The notes under the pieces: model-generated | What the model was told of the DNA's origin: nothing | The model's input: the letters and a program-made list of their open reading frames with translations, nothing else | Databases searched by the model: none | NCBI RefSeq assembly: GCF_013282805.1 | Contig: NZ_CP054038.1 | Span: 3,596,001-3,660,000, forward strand | Length of the DNA: 64,000 bases | Direction: 5' to 3' | Source of the DNA: Microbacterium hominis | Lineage (GTDB): Bacteria; Actinomycetota; Actinomycetes; Actinomycetales; Microbacteriaceae | Shown here: piece after piece, positions 53,929-63,695 of the stretch | Numbering within the stretch: the first letter of the stretch is position 1 | Layout of the letters: each line of letters starts with the position of its first letter | Translations under genes and position numbers: made by a program

Positions 53929-55293
53929 ATGCGGCTGACCACGGTCTCCCAGATGACGCTGCCCGAAGGCGTCGTCCGCAGCCTCGAGATGCGCGCCGAC
54001 GTGCTCGAGGACGCGGTGCTGCCCATTTCCTTCGACCAGCGCCGTCACGTCGGGGCGGGCGACCGGCCGGGATCGTGGATGGCGATCGCCTTCCGCCTGC
54101 CGGAGCAGGCGGCCCGCAGCGAGATCGCCGAGGCCTGGGCCGCCGCCGTCACGCGCCACGCGGCGCTGCGCACGGTGTTCGACCGCGACGCCGCGGGCGA
54201 GCTGCGGCTGCGCGAAGCCCGGGTCGAGGTCGCCGGCTGGCGTCTGCACGACGACGCCGTCGGGGCGCACCCGCGGGAGGTGCTGGCGGGGCTCTTCGAC
54301 GCGCGCTGCCGCCCGTTCGCCGCGCCCTCCCACCTGCTGTGCCTGGTGGAGCCCCACGACGCCTCGGCCGATCCCGACCCCCGCCCGATCGCGGTGATCG
54401 CGTCGGACCACTCCCACGTGGACATGTGGTCGCTGCTCGTGCTCGCCCGCGACCTGGAGGCCGGCATCCAGGATCTGCACGACGGTCGCGGGCCCGAGAC
54501 CGCGCCCGCGCCCGCCTTCGCCGACCACACCCGGCTGCTGGCCGCGCAGCCTCCCGCCCCCGCGGCCGTCGCCGCGCGCTGGGCGGAGGTGCTCGACGCG
54601 GGCGGCGGCGCCATGCCCCGGTTCCCGCTCCCCCTCGGCGACCCGGCGCGCACCGCGCGCGCCGTCGTGGGCGTCGACGACATCCTCGACGCCGACGGGC
54701 TCGCCGCGCTCACCGCCCGCGCGGCCCGGAGCGGCGTGCGGGTGACCGCGCTGGCGATGTCGGCGCTGGCCGATGCCACCCTCGCCCTCTCCGGCGCGCC
54801 GCTGCGCGCGGTGTTCCCCGTGCACAGCCGCCACGGCGGCCGCTGGGACGACGCGGTCGGCTGGTTCATCACGAACTCGGTGCTCGAACTCGGCGACCCC
54901 GACCCGCACGCGTGCGCCGCCGCGCTCCGGGACGCGATCCGGCTCGGCTCTTACCCGCTCGCGCCGCTCCTTGCCCCGTACGGCGGCATGGTCGAACCGC
55001 ACGGCATGTTCGCGCTCTCCTGGCTCGACACGCGCCGCATGCCGGTGGGCGTCGATGCGGGTTTCGACGTGCAGTACGTGTCGGCGACGGTGTCCACCGA
55101 CGGCGTGATGGTGTGGTTCATCGTCAACGACGACGGGCTCCACGTGCGCTGGCGCCATCCCGACACGCAGGCGGCCCGCACGAACGTGAGGGCGTGGGTG
55201 GATGCCGTGGCCGACCGCCTGGGCGGACTCCGCCCCGGCGGCCCGGCCCCCGCTTCCGCGCCGATAGCCTTGCGTGGTGGCACCACGGGATGA
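53929..55293 (+). CDS. Stand-alone condensation-domain (CoA-dependent acyltransferase fold) protein
   Basis: A 454-residue protein of the NRPS-condensation/PapA acyltransferase fold. The active-site motif HHxxxDG appears as DHSHVDM (catalytic His161, structural Asp165), so the first His is Asp and the Gly is Met. RHAALRTVFDRDA near 95 and GWFITNSVLEL near 320 are further family marks. It has no carrier or adenylation domain. It is coupled to a multidrug-type exporter gene by a 17-base overlap. It might acylate a lipid, peptide or sugar that is then exported. Confidence 0.82.
   Translation: MRLTTVSQMTLPEGVVRSLEMRADVLEDAVLPISFDQRRHVGAGDRPGSWMAIAFRLPEQAARSEIAEAWAAAVTRHAALRTVFDRDAAGELRLREARVEVAGWRLHDDAVGAHPREVLAGLFDARCRPFAAPSHLLCLVEPHDASADPDPRPIAVIASDHSHVDMWSLLVLARDLEAGIQDLHDGRGPETAPAPAFADHTRLLAAQPPAPAAVAARWAEVLDAGGGAMPRFPLPLGDPARTARAVVGVDDILDADGLAALTARAARSGVRVTALAMSALADATLALSGAPLRAVFPVHSRHGGRWDDAVGWFITNSVLELGDPDPHACAAALRDAIRLGSYPLAPLLAPYGGMVEPHGMFALSWLDTRRMPVGVDAGFDVQYVSATVSTDGVMVWFIVNDDGLHVRWRHPDTQAARTNVRAWVDAVADRLGGLRPGGPAPASAPIALRGGTTG
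55265..55270 (+). promoter_or_regulatory. -10 box inside the condensation gene
   Basis: TAGCCT, 6 bases before GTG 55277 and within the upstream gene; argues for GTG 55277 over GTG 55274 as start. Confidence 0.4.
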
Positions 55294-56719
55294 CGACGAT
55301 CGACGCGGACTCACCCGGATGCCACCCCAGGCGGCCATCGTCGCCGTGCTGGCCGTGGCCGGCCTCGCCTCGTCGTTCATGTTCACGCTGGTCGTGCCGA
55401 TCCAGTCGAAGCTGCCCGAGCTCCTGAACGCCAGCCGCGAGGACACCGCGTGGGTGGTGACCTCGACCCTGGTCGCCGCCGCCGTGATCACGCCGATCTC
55501 GGGGCGCCTGGGCGACATGTACGGCAAGCGGCGCATCGTGCTGATCCTGCTGGCGCTGCTCGTGGCCGGCTCGGTGATCGCAGCGGTCTCCCCCGGCATC
55601 GTCGGGGTGATCGTCGGCCGCACGCTGCAGGGCGCGGTGACCGGGGTGATCCCGCTCGGCATCTCGATCCTCCGCGACGTGCTGCACGAGAATCGCGTCG
55701 ACTCCGCGATCGCCCTCATCAGCGCCACCCTCGGCGTCGGCGGTGCGCTCGGACTGCCGATCAGCGCGTTCATCACCGAGCGCAGCGACTGGCACGTGGT
55801 CTTCTGGGTGGCCGCCGCGCTCGGAGCGGTCGTGTTCGTCCTCGTGCTGTGGATCGTGCCGGTGAGCGTGCTGCGCACGGCCGGCCGGTTCGACTTCGTC
55901 GGCACCGCCGGGCTCGCGATCGGCCTGGTCGGCATCCTCCTCGCCGTCTCCCGGGGCAACGAGTGGGGCTGGACCTCGCCCGCCGTGCTGGCTCTGGGCC
56001 TCGGCGGGGTCGCGGTGCTGCTGGTGTGGGGCTGGTACGAGCTGCGCATCGACGATCCGCTGCTCGATCTGCGCGTGGCCGCGCGGCGCCCGGTGCTGCT
56101 CACCAACATCGCCTCGATCGCGATGGGCTTCTCGCTGTTCGCCTCCAACGTGGCCTACCCGCAGATCCTCGAGCTGCCGGCGGAGGTGGGAGGCTTCGGC
56201 CTGTCGCTGCTGGCGGCGAGCCTGGTGGTCATGCCCGCCGGGCTCGTGATGATGGTGCTCTCGCCGTTCTCGGGGCGGCTGGCGCGCACCGTCGGCCCCA
56301 AGCTCCTGCTCGTGCTGGGCGCGATCTCGCTGATCGCGGCCTACGCGTTCACGCTGCTGTTCTCGAGCGAGGTGTGGCAGCTCGTGGTCGCCAACATCAT
56401 CATCGGGGTGGGCATCGGCTTCGGCTACGCCGCGATGCCGATGCTGATCATGAGGTCGGTGCCGCAGTCCGAGACCGGCGCCTCGAACGGGCTGAACGCG
56501 CTGTTCCGGTCGCTCGGCACCAGCACGGCGGCGGCGGTGATCGGCGCGATCCTGGCGACCTACTCGATCGACTTCGAGGGGGTCCCGGTTCCCACGCCCC
56601 AGGGGTTCCAGCTGTCGTTCGTGCTCGGCGGCGCCGCGGCCGTGATGGCGCTGGCCGTGGCGCTGTTCATCCCCCGTCACCGGGCGCCTCAGGAGCGGCA
56701 TCCCTCGCTCCCCGAGTGA
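55277..56719 (+). CDS. MFS transporter, DHA2-type (drug:proton antiporter)
   Basis: A 480-residue membrane protein with about 14 hydrophobic segments. GRLGDMYGKRRIVLI is the conserved MFS motif A after segment 2, GRTLQGAVTGVIPLGISI is motif B, and GVGGALGLPISAFI is the antiporter motif C. It would export drugs or a metabolite, perhaps the product of the overlapping acyltransferase gene. Confidence 0.9.
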   Translation: MAPRDDDDRRGLTRMPPQAAIVAVLAVAGLASSFMFTLVVPIQSKLPELLNASREDTAWVVTSTLVAAAVITPISGRLGDMYGKRRIVLILLALLVAGSVIAAVSPGIVGVIVGRTLQGAVTGVIPLGISILRDVLHENRVDSAIALISATLGVGGALGLPISAFITERSDWHVVFWVAAALGAVVFVLVLWIVPVSVLRTAGRFDFVGTAGLAIGLVGILLAVSRGNEWGWTSPAVLALGLGGVAVLLVWGWYELRIDDPLLDLRVAARRPVLLTNIASIAMGFSLFASNVAYPQILELPAEVGGFGLSLLAASLVVMPAGLVMMVLSPFSGRLARTVGPKLLLVLGAISLIAAYAFTLLFSSEVWQLVVANIIIGVGIGFGYAAMPMLIMRSVPQSETGASNGLNALFRSLGTSTAAAVIGAILATYSIDFEGVPVPTPQGFQLSFVLGGAAAVMALAVALFIPRHRAPQERHPSLPE

Positions 56720-56757
56720 CGACGGTGCGAGGTCTGTCGGCGGCGCGGCTCGGCGAC

Positions 56758-56763
56758 TAGCCT
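56758..56763 (+). promoter_or_regulatory. -10 box of the POT transporter gene
   Basis: TAGCCT, 6 bases before the ATG at 56770. Confidence 0.5.
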
Positions 56764-56769
56764 GACGCC

Positions 56770-58305
56770 ATGGACGCGCACGACGGCCGCGAGCCGGACC
56801 AGGTGCCCGTCGGACCGCCCGATGGCGCGGTGACGGCGGAGGCGACGACCGCGACCGGGGGCCAGGGAGTGCAGGACACCCGCTTCTTCGGGCAGCCCTG
56901 GGCCCTCGCGCACGTGTTCGGCGTGGAGATGTGGGAGCGCTTCAGCTTCTACGGCATGCAGGGCATCCTGCTCATCTACATGTACTTCTCGGTCGCCGAG
57001 GGGGGCCTGGGCATCGACCAGGCCGTCGCCACCGGCATCGTGGGCGCCTACGGCGGGTCGGTGTATCTCGCGACCATCCTGGGCGCCTGGCTGGCCGACC
57101 GGCTGCTGGGCTCGGAGCGGGTGCTCTTCTACAGCGCCATGGTGATCATGGCCGGGCACATCGCGCTCGCGGTTCTGCCGAACGTGTGGGGTCTGGGCGT
57201 CGGTCTGATCCTCGTGGCGCTCGGCTCCGGCGGGCTCAAGGCCAACGCGACGGCCGTCGTCGGCACGCTCTACGCCGCGAAGGATCCCCGGCGCGACGCC
57301 GGCTTCTCCCTCTTCTACCTCGGCATCAACCTCGGCGCGTTCCTCGGCCCGCTGATCACGGGACTCCTGCAGAGCAACGTCGGCTTCCACTGGGGGTTCG
57401 GGGCCGCCGCGGTGGGCATGGCGATCGGACTCATCCAGTACTCCTTCGGCCGCAAGGATCTGCCGCCCGAATCGCGCGTGGTCGCCAACCCGCTCCCCCG
57501 GAGCCGGTACGGCATGATGATCGGCATCGGCGTGGCCGGCATCCTCCTGGTCGTGCTCGGGGTGCTGTTCGGCATCGTCCGCGCCGACAACCTCGCCGGC
57601 ATCGTGATCCTCGTCACCCTCGTCGCCGCCGTCGCCTACTTCATCGTCATCATCGGCTCGTCGCAGATCACCGCCGTCGACCGTTCGCGTGTGACGGGAT
57701 TCATTCCGCTGTTCATCGTGAATGTGGGCTTCTGGTCGCTGTACCAGCAGCAGTTCACCGTGCTCACCGTCTACTCCGACGAGCGGCTGAACCGCGACAT
57801 CCTCGGCTGGACGATGCCGATCTCCTGGATCAACTCCATCAACCCGGTGTTCGTCATCATCCTCTCGGGCGTCTTCGCCGCCATCTGGTCGAAGCTCGGC
57901 GACCGCGCCCCGTCGGCGCCGGTCAAGTTCGGCGTCGGCGCGATGATCATGGGCGTCGCGTTCCTGCTGTTCCTCCCCTTCGCGGGGGGCGGCCCGAACT
58001 CGACGCCGCTGCTGGCGATCGTCGGCATCCTGCTCGTGTTCACGATCGCCGAGCTGTTCATCTCCCCGCCGGGGCTCTCGGTGACGACCAAACTCGCCCC
58101 GGAGCGCTTCCACACGCAGATGGTGGCCCTCTACTTCCTGTCGGTGGCGCTCGGCACTGCGATCGCGGGCTGGCTCGCGCAGTTCTACAACCCCGACGAC
58201 GAGGTGCCCTACTTCACGATCCTGGGTGTGATCGCGATCCTGCTGGGCGCGGCGCTGGTGGCGGCCGTCAAGCCGGTGCTCGCCCTCATGCGAGGGGTGC
58301 GGTAG
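56770..58305 (+). CDS. Proton-dependent oligopeptide transporter (POT/PTR family)
   Basis: A 511-residue membrane protein with about 14 hydrophobic segments after a 40-residue acidic N-terminus. The ExxER-type motif is EMWERFSFYGMQGILL (Glu-x-x-Glu-Arg), typical of POT carriers, and FYLGINLGAFLGPLITG is another family mark. It would import di- and tripeptides with protons. It has its own leaderless-type promoter and no operon partner. Confidence 0.92.
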   Translation: MDAHDGREPDQVPVGPPDGAVTAEATTATGGQGVQDTRFFGQPWALAHVFGVEMWERFSFYGMQGILLIYMYFSVAEGGLGIDQAVATGIVGAYGGSVYLATILGAWLADRLLGSERVLFYSAMVIMAGHIALAVLPNVWGLGVGLILVALGSGGLKANATAVVGTLYAAKDPRRDAGFSLFYLGINLGAFLGPLITGLLQSNVGFHWGFGAAAVGMAIGLIQYSFGRKDLPPESRVVANPLPRSRYGMMIGIGVAGILLVVLGVLFGIVRADNLAGIVILVTLVAAVAYFIVIIGSSQITAVDRSRVTGFIPLFIVNVGFWSLYQQQFTVLTVYSDERLNRDILGWTMPISWINSINPVFVIILSGVFAAIWSKLGDRAPSAPVKFGVGAMIMGVAFLLFLPFAGGGPNSTPLLAIVGILLVFTIAELFISPPGLSVTTKLAPERFHTQMVALYFLSVALGTAIAGWLAQFYNPDDEVPYFTILGVIAILLGAALVAAVKPVLALMRGVR

Positions 58306-58315
58306 CCCGCTCGCG

Positions 58316-59074
58316 TCACACCAGTCGCAGCTCGGCGTCGATCGCGGCGGCGGTCTCGCGCAGCGGCGGCAGGTACCGCTCGCGCACGTGCTCGACCGAG
58401 TCGCGCGTCGCGCTCGTCGAGACGTTCACGGCCGCGACCACGGTGCCGCGCCGGTCGTGCACGGGCACCGCGACCGAGCGGAGGCCCGGCTCCAGCTCGC
58501 CGTCCACGAGCGCCCATCCCTGTGCGGCGACGCGGTCGAGCTCGGCCCGCAGGGCCGCCGGGTCGGTGATCGTGCGCTCCGTGTGGGCCGGGAGCGGGGA
58601 TGCCGCCAGCAGCGCGTCGCGCGCGGCATCCGGCATCCCCGCCAGCAGCACGCGCCCCATGCTCGTGGCCGCCGCCGGGAACCGCGTGCCGATCGTGATG
58701 CGCACGCTCATGATGCGGCGGGTGGGGACGCGGGCGACGTAGACGATGTCGTCGCCGTCGAGCACGGCCGCCGAGACGGACTCGTCGACAGTGCGGGAGA
58801 GGGACTCCAGGTGCGGCTGCACGATCTCGGGCAGCGACAGCGACGACAGGTAGGAGAAGCCCAGCTCCAGCACGCGCGGGGTCAGCGCGAAGGTGCGCCC
58901 GTCGGTGCGCACGTATCCGAGCGCGACGAGGGTGTGGAGGAACCGGCGGGCGGCCGCGCGGGTCAGCTCGGTGCGGCGCGCCACGTCGCTCAGCGACAGC
59001 TCGGGATGCTCCGCGTCGAACGCACGGACCACCGCGAGTCCGCGGACGAGGGACTGGACGAACTCCTCAGCCAT
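58316..59074 (-). CDS. pcaR: IclR family regulator (PcaR/PobR type)
   Basis: A 252-residue regulator. The N-terminal helix-turn-helix is SLSDVARRTELTRAAARRFLHTL, and the effector domain contains DGDDIVYVARVPTRRIMSVRITIGTRFPAA, typical of the PcaR/PcaU/PobR branch that senses beta-ketoadipate-pathway compounds. It lies at the end of the pca gene group and would act at the inverted repeat before pcaI. The start ATG follows the vapC stop by 3 bases, implying transcription together with vapBC. Confidence 0.88.
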   Translation of the reverse strand: MAEEFVQSLVRGLAVVRAFDAEHPELSLSDVARRTELTRAAARRFLHTLVALGYVRTDGRTFALTPRVLELGFSYLSSLSLPEIVQPHLESLSRTVDESVSAAVLDGDDIVYVARVPTRRIMSVRITIGTRFPAAATSMGRVLLAGMPDAARDALLAASPLPAHTERTITDPAALRAELDRVAAQGWALVDGELEPGLRSVAVPVHDRRGTVVAAVNVSTSATRDSVEHVRERYLPPLRETAAAIDAELRLV

Positions 59075-59077
59075 GCG

Positions 59078-59476
59078 TCACCCGTCCTCCAGCGCCGGAC
59101 GGATGTCGGTGCGCGAGAAGTCGTCGCCGACGTAGAGCAGCGAGTCGTTCTGCACTCGAGCGAGCGCGTAGCTTGCCGTGTCGCCGAAGTTGAGGCGCGC
59201 GGGGTGCCCCGAGCCCTTCCCGTAATCGCGGTACGCCGTCGCCGCGACGTCCGATTGCCGCGCATCGAAGGGGGCGATGTCCAAGGAGAACTGCGCGACC
59301 ATATCGTCGACGCGACGGACCGCCGAAGCGCCACCCCTCGCGAGTGCAACGATGCGCGCCTCCAGGAGCGTCACGGCCGAGATGGCGCCGCCCTGTTCGA
59401 GGAGGAGTTCCGCGAGGTCCGCGGCGGAGTCTTCGTCCTGAAGGATCGCGATGAGCGCGGATGTGTCGACGATCAC
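59078..59476 (-). CDS. vapC: VapC-type PIN-domain ribonuclease toxin
   Basis: A 132-residue PIN domain. Acidic residues expected at the metal site are present: Asp4 (VIVDTSALIAI), Glu39 (TLLEARI), Asp99 (NFGDTASYALA) and Asp118/119 (YVGDDF). GTG start overlapping the vapB stop (GTGA), so translation is coupled to the antitoxin. A start 30 bases upstream is less likely. It cleaves RNA, in other cases specific tRNAs or rRNA. Confidence 0.92.
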   Translation of the reverse strand: MIVDTSALIAILQDEDSAADLAELLLEQGGAISAVTLLEARIVALARGGASAVRRVDDMVAQFSLDIAPFDARQSDVAATAYRDYGKGSGHPARLNFGDTASYALARVQNDSLLYVGDDFSRTDIRPALEDG

Positions 59477-59760
59477 CTCGGGAGACCGAGTTCGTCGTAC
59501 AGCCAATCGCCGTGGTTGCTCATCGCTTCCCTCTGCTCAGGAGTCGTCTCTTCGTGGAACTGCGCCACGATCCGACGGATCTCGGCACGGCGTCGCGCCT
59601 CCTCCTCGGGGCTGAATCGGCGCTTCGGCGTCTCTTCGCGCAGCTGCTCGAGACGCCGCCGCACGGCATCCTCCACGGCGCTCGTCTGACTCATGCCCGT
59701 GATCTCGGCGAGCTCGCGCACGAGGGCGTGCACGCTCTCGTTCTTGATGTTCAGGCTCAC
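59473..59760 (-). CDS. vapB: VapB-type antitoxin
   Basis: A 95-residue antitoxin with an N-terminal ribbon-helix-helix (SLNIKNESVHALVRELAEITGMSQTSAVEDAVRRRL) and a C-terminal charged toxin-binding region ending in NHGDWLYDELGLP. It is longer than most VapB proteins (70-90). Its promoter is leaderless, with the inverted repeat CTACCCAGGGTAG overlapping the -10 box, the usual place for autoregulation. Confidence 0.9.
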   Translation of the reverse strand: MSLNIKNESVHALVRELAEITGMSQTSAVEDAVRRRLEQLREETPKRRFSPEEEARRRAEIRRIVAQFHEETTPEQREAMSNHGDWLYDELGLPR

Positions 59761-59766
59761 GCGGCG

Positions 59767-59772
59767 ATTCTA
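59767..59772 (-). promoter_or_regulatory. -10 box of vapBC
   Basis: TAGAAT on the minus strand, 6 bases before the GTG at 59760; leaderless. Confidence 0.6.
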
Positions 59773-59782
59773 CCCAGGGTAG
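59770..59782. promoter_or_regulatory. Likely VapB operator
   Basis: CTACCCAGGGTAG, 6-bp arms around one base, overlapping the -10 box; a second half-like GTCTACC follows at 59791. Confidence 0.55.
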
Positions 59783-59800
59783 AAAGCATGGTCTACCCCT

Positions 59801-60976
<1,176 letters not shown>

Positions 60977-60977
60977 G

Positions 60978-61652
60978 TCAGGCATCCTCTCCGGTCGCAT
61001 CGGCCAGTGTCAGGCCGGTGAGCTCCGCCAGCGACGCCACGGTGTTCTCGCCGAACGCCTCGCGCACGGCGAACCCGTCGGGGGTCACATCGAACACGGC
61101 GTGATCGGTGTAGACGCGCGTGACGCAGCCGACCCCGGTGAGCGGGTAGGTGCACGCCGCGACGAGCTTGGACTCCCCGGTCTTCGTGAGCAGGTCGGTC
61201 ATGACGTACACCGCCTTCGCGCCGATGGCGAGGTCCATCGCGCCGCCGACCGCGGGGATCGCGCCCGGCGCCCCCGTCGACCAGTTCGCGAGGTCGCCGG
61301 TCTGCGACACCTGGAAGGCGCCGAGCACGCACACGTCGAGGTGCCCGCCGCGCATCATCGCGAACGAGTCCGCGTGGTGGAAGTACGCGGCCCCGGGCAG
61401 CGCGGTGACCGCCTGCTTGCCCGCGTTGATGAGGTCGGGGTCGATGCGGCCGGGCTCCGGAGCCGGCCCCATGCCGAGCAGCCCGTTCTCGGTGTGCAGG
61501 ATCACCTCGAGGCCCTCGGGCAGGAAGTCCGCCACCAGGGTGGGCGCGCCGATGCCGAGGTTCACGTAGGCGCCCTCGGGGATGTCGGCGGCGATGCGGG
61601 CGGCCAGCTGCGCACGCGAGATGCGGGTGGTGGGGTTCGTCGCGGTGCTCAC
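60978..61652 (-). CDS. pcaJ: 3-Oxoadipate CoA-transferase subunit B
   Basis: A 224-residue CoA-transferase small subunit. The nucleophilic glutamate is in ILHTENGLLGMGP (Glu55), and VNLGIGAPTLVADFLP is typical of the beta subunit. GTG start overlaps the pcaI stop. Forms a complex with PcaI. Confidence 0.93.
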   Translation of the reverse strand: MSTATNPTTRISRAQLAARIAADIPEGAYVNLGIGAPTLVADFLPEGLEVILHTENGLLGMGPAPEPGRIDPDLINAGKQAVTALPGAAYFHHADSFAMMRGGHLDVCVLGAFQVSQTGDLANWSTGAPGAIPAVGGAMDLAIGAKAVYVMTDLLTKTGESKLVAACTYPLTGVGCVTRVYTDHAVFDVTPDGFAVREAFGENTVASLAELTGLTLADATGEDA

Positions 61653-62413
61653 CGGCCGCCCTCCGTCTCGGTGGATGCCGCGCCCGCCGACACCGGCTGC
61701 CCTTCGATGTCCACCCCGCCGACGAAGGCGCCCTCGCGCAGCCACGCGCGCTCGCCGACGGCGACCACGCGGTCGACGAAGATGCCCGGGGTGACCACCG
61801 ACTCCGGATCGAGGGATCCGAGCTCGACGATCTCGTCGACCTGCACGATCGTGCGGCGCGCGGCTGCCGCCATCACGGGGCCGAAGTTGCGGGCCGTCTC
61901 GCGATAGACGACGTTGCCCCACCGGTCGGCGGCACGCGCGCTGATGAGGGCCACGTCGGCGCGGATCGGGTACTCGAGCACGTAGTCGCGTCCGTCGATG
62001 CGGCGGGCCTCCTTGCCGTCGGCGAGCAGCGTGCCCACGCCCGTCGGCGAGAAGAACGCGCCGATCCCGGCGCCCGCGGCGCGGATGCGCTCGGCGAGGT
62101 TGCCCTGCGGCACGATCTCGAGCTCGATCTCCCCCGCGCGGTACAGCCCGTCGAACACCCACGAGTCGTGTTGACGCGGGAACGAGCAGATGATCCGGCG
62201 CACGCGCTTCTGCGCCAGCAGGGCGGCGAGGCCCACATCCCCGTTGCCGGCGTTGTTGCTCACGATCGTGAGGTCGGTCGCGCCCTGCGCGATGAGCGCG
62301 TCGATGAGCTCGACCGGCTGCCCCGCGCGGCCGAAGCCGCCGATCATCACCGTCGCTCCGTCGGGGATGCCCGCCACAGCAGCCTCGACATCCGGCACCG
62401 TCTTGTCGATCAT
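61649..62413 (-). CDS. pcaI: 3-Oxoadipate CoA-transferase subunit A
   Basis: A 254-residue alpha subunit. GATVMIGGFGRAGQPVELIDAL at the start and NNAGNGDVGLAALLAQKRVRRIICSF are the CoA-binding family motifs, and SPTGVGTLLADGKEARRIDGRDYVLE is also characteristic. It activates beta-ketoadipate with CoA from succinyl-CoA. A GAGGAGG site precedes the ATG, and an inverted repeat suitable for an IclR-type regulator lies 29 bases upstream. Confidence 0.93.
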   Translation of the reverse strand: MIDKTVPDVEAAVAGIPDGATVMIGGFGRAGQPVELIDALIAQGATDLTIVSNNAGNGDVGLAALLAQKRVRRIICSFPRQHDSWVFDGLYRAGEIELEIVPQGNLAERIRAAGAGIGAFFSPTGVGTLLADGKEARRIDGRDYVLEYPIRADVALISARAADRWGNVVYRETARNFGPVMAAAARRTIVQVDEIVELGSLDPESVVTPGIFVDRVVAVGERAWLREGAFVGGVDIEGQPVSAGAASTETEGGR

Positions 62414-62441
62414 CGCGCCTCCTCTGGTTCGCCGCTCGAGT

Positions 62442-62456
62442 GTTCGACATGCGAAC
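62442..62456. promoter_or_regulatory. Likely IclR-type operator before pcaI
   Basis: GTTCGACATGCGAAC, 5-bp arms around 5 bases, in the gap between pcaC and pcaI. It resembles the TGTTCG/CGAAC half sites bound by PcaR/PcaU-type regulators. CATAAT at 62467-62472 (minus strand) is a possible -10 box. Confidence 0.65.
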
Positions 62457-62511
62457 GCCTGTACGTATTATGAACAGGATACGCCATCGGTCGCGCCGGG
62501 GGTCTGCCCGG

Positions 62512-62907
62512 TCACACTTCGTCGCCGTAGACCTCCGACGCGATGCGGAACGCCGTGTTGGCCGCCGGCACACCGCAGTACAGCCCGGCCTGCAGGATCA
62601 CCTCCCGCACCTCGTCGACGGTGAGGCCGTTGCGAAGCGCCGCACGCAGGTGCATGGCGAGCTCTTCGTGGTGGCCGAGCGCGATGAGCGCGGTCAGCAC
62701 CGCGACCGAGCGCGACCGGCGATCGAGGCCCGGACGCGACCAGATGTCGCCCCACGCATACCGGGAGATGAAGTCCTGGAAGTCCGCGGTCAGCTCCGTG
62801 GTGTTCGCGATCGCACGGTCCACGTGCTCGTCGCCGAGCACCGCGCGGCGCACCTGCATGCCCTGTTCCCAGCGCTCCGCGTCGGAGAGTCCCTCGTTCG
62901 TGGTCAT
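62512..62907 (-). CDS. pcaC: 4-Carboxymuconolactone decarboxylase
   Basis: A 131-residue AhpD-like protein. RYAWGDIWSRPGLDRRSRSVAVLTALIAL is characteristic of PcaC, as is LHLRAALRNGLTVDEVREVI with a following cysteine. It removes CO2 from 4-carboxymuconolactone. ATG 62907 overlaps the pcaD stop; the longer frame upstream is rejected. Confidence 0.94.
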   Translation of the reverse strand: MTTNEGLSDAERWEQGMQVRRAVLGDEHVDRAIANTTELTADFQDFISRYAWGDIWSRPGLDRRSRSVAVLTALIALGHHEELAMHLRAALRNGLTVDEVREVILQAGLYCGVPAANTAFRIASEVYGDEV

Positions 62908-63695
62908 CGCCCCGTCCTTTCGAGAGTGGTCGCGAAGAAGGCGCGCAGCGCGTGCGCCGTCGCGGCCGGGTCTTCCGCCGGCGGCAGGTGGGCGACGCCG
63001 GCCACGCACTCGGCCCGACCGTCGCGCACGCCGGACGCGATCTCGACGGCCTTGCCCTCGGGCGCGACAGCGTCGTGCTCACCCCACAGCGCGAGCGTCG
63101 GCACCGCGATCTCGCCGAGCCGGTCGCGCACGTCGTACGCCGCGAGCGCCTCGCAGCAGCGGGCGTAGCTCTCGTCGTCGGCATCGCGCAGCGCGTGCAG
63201 CAGGCGCCCGGACAGGTCGGGGTGCCGCTCGATCGACCCGGGCGCGAACCAGCGCTGCGCCGAGGGGATCACGAGCGACGCGGTCGAGAGTGCCCGCACG
63301 TGCGCGGCCCGCTCGTGCCACGCGGCCGGATCGCCGAGCCTGGCGCCCGAGGCGACGATCGCCGACGCGGCGACGAGATCGGGATGCCGCAGCGAGAGCT
63401 CCAGCCCGGTGGCGCCGCCCAGCGAGACGCCGGCGTACAGCACGCGGTGCTCGCCGAGTCCGCGCGCGCGCTCGGCGACGGCATCGGCGAGGTCGGCGAC
63501 CGAGAAAGCCGCGGCGCCGGCGGGCGAGGCGCCGTGACCGGGAAGATCCCACGCGGTGACGCGGAACTCCGTCGCGAGCGCCGGCGTCGCTGCCTCCCAG
63601 AGGATCGTCGAGGTGCCCAGCGACGGCCCCAGCACGAGCAGGGGCGCGCCGGCGGGTCCGACGGGTTCGGTGAAGGCGAGGGTCGGGATGGTCAC
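62904..63695 (-). CDS. pcaD: 3-Oxoadipate enol-lactonase
   Basis: A 263-residue alpha/beta hydrolase. Nucleophile Ser91 is in YAGVSLGG, the acid probably in LWGEHDAVAP, and the catalytic histidine in GVAHLPPAEDP. It opens 3-oxoadipate enol-lactone. In some actinobacteria pcaD and pcaC are fused; here they are separate but overlap by four bases. Its start overlaps pcaB. Confidence 0.93.
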   Translation of the reverse strand: MTIPTLAFTEPVGPAGAPLLVLGPSLGTSTILWEAATPALATEFRVTAWDLPGHGASPAGAAAFSVADLADAVAERARGLGEHRVLYAGVSLGGATGLELSLRHPDLVAASAIVASGARLGDPAAWHERAAHVRALSTASLVIPSAQRWFAPGSIERHPDLSGRLLHALRDADDESYARCCEALAAYDVRDRLGEIAVPTLALWGEHDAVAPEGKAVEIASGVRDGRAECVAGVAHLPPAEDPAATAHALRAFFATTLERTGR

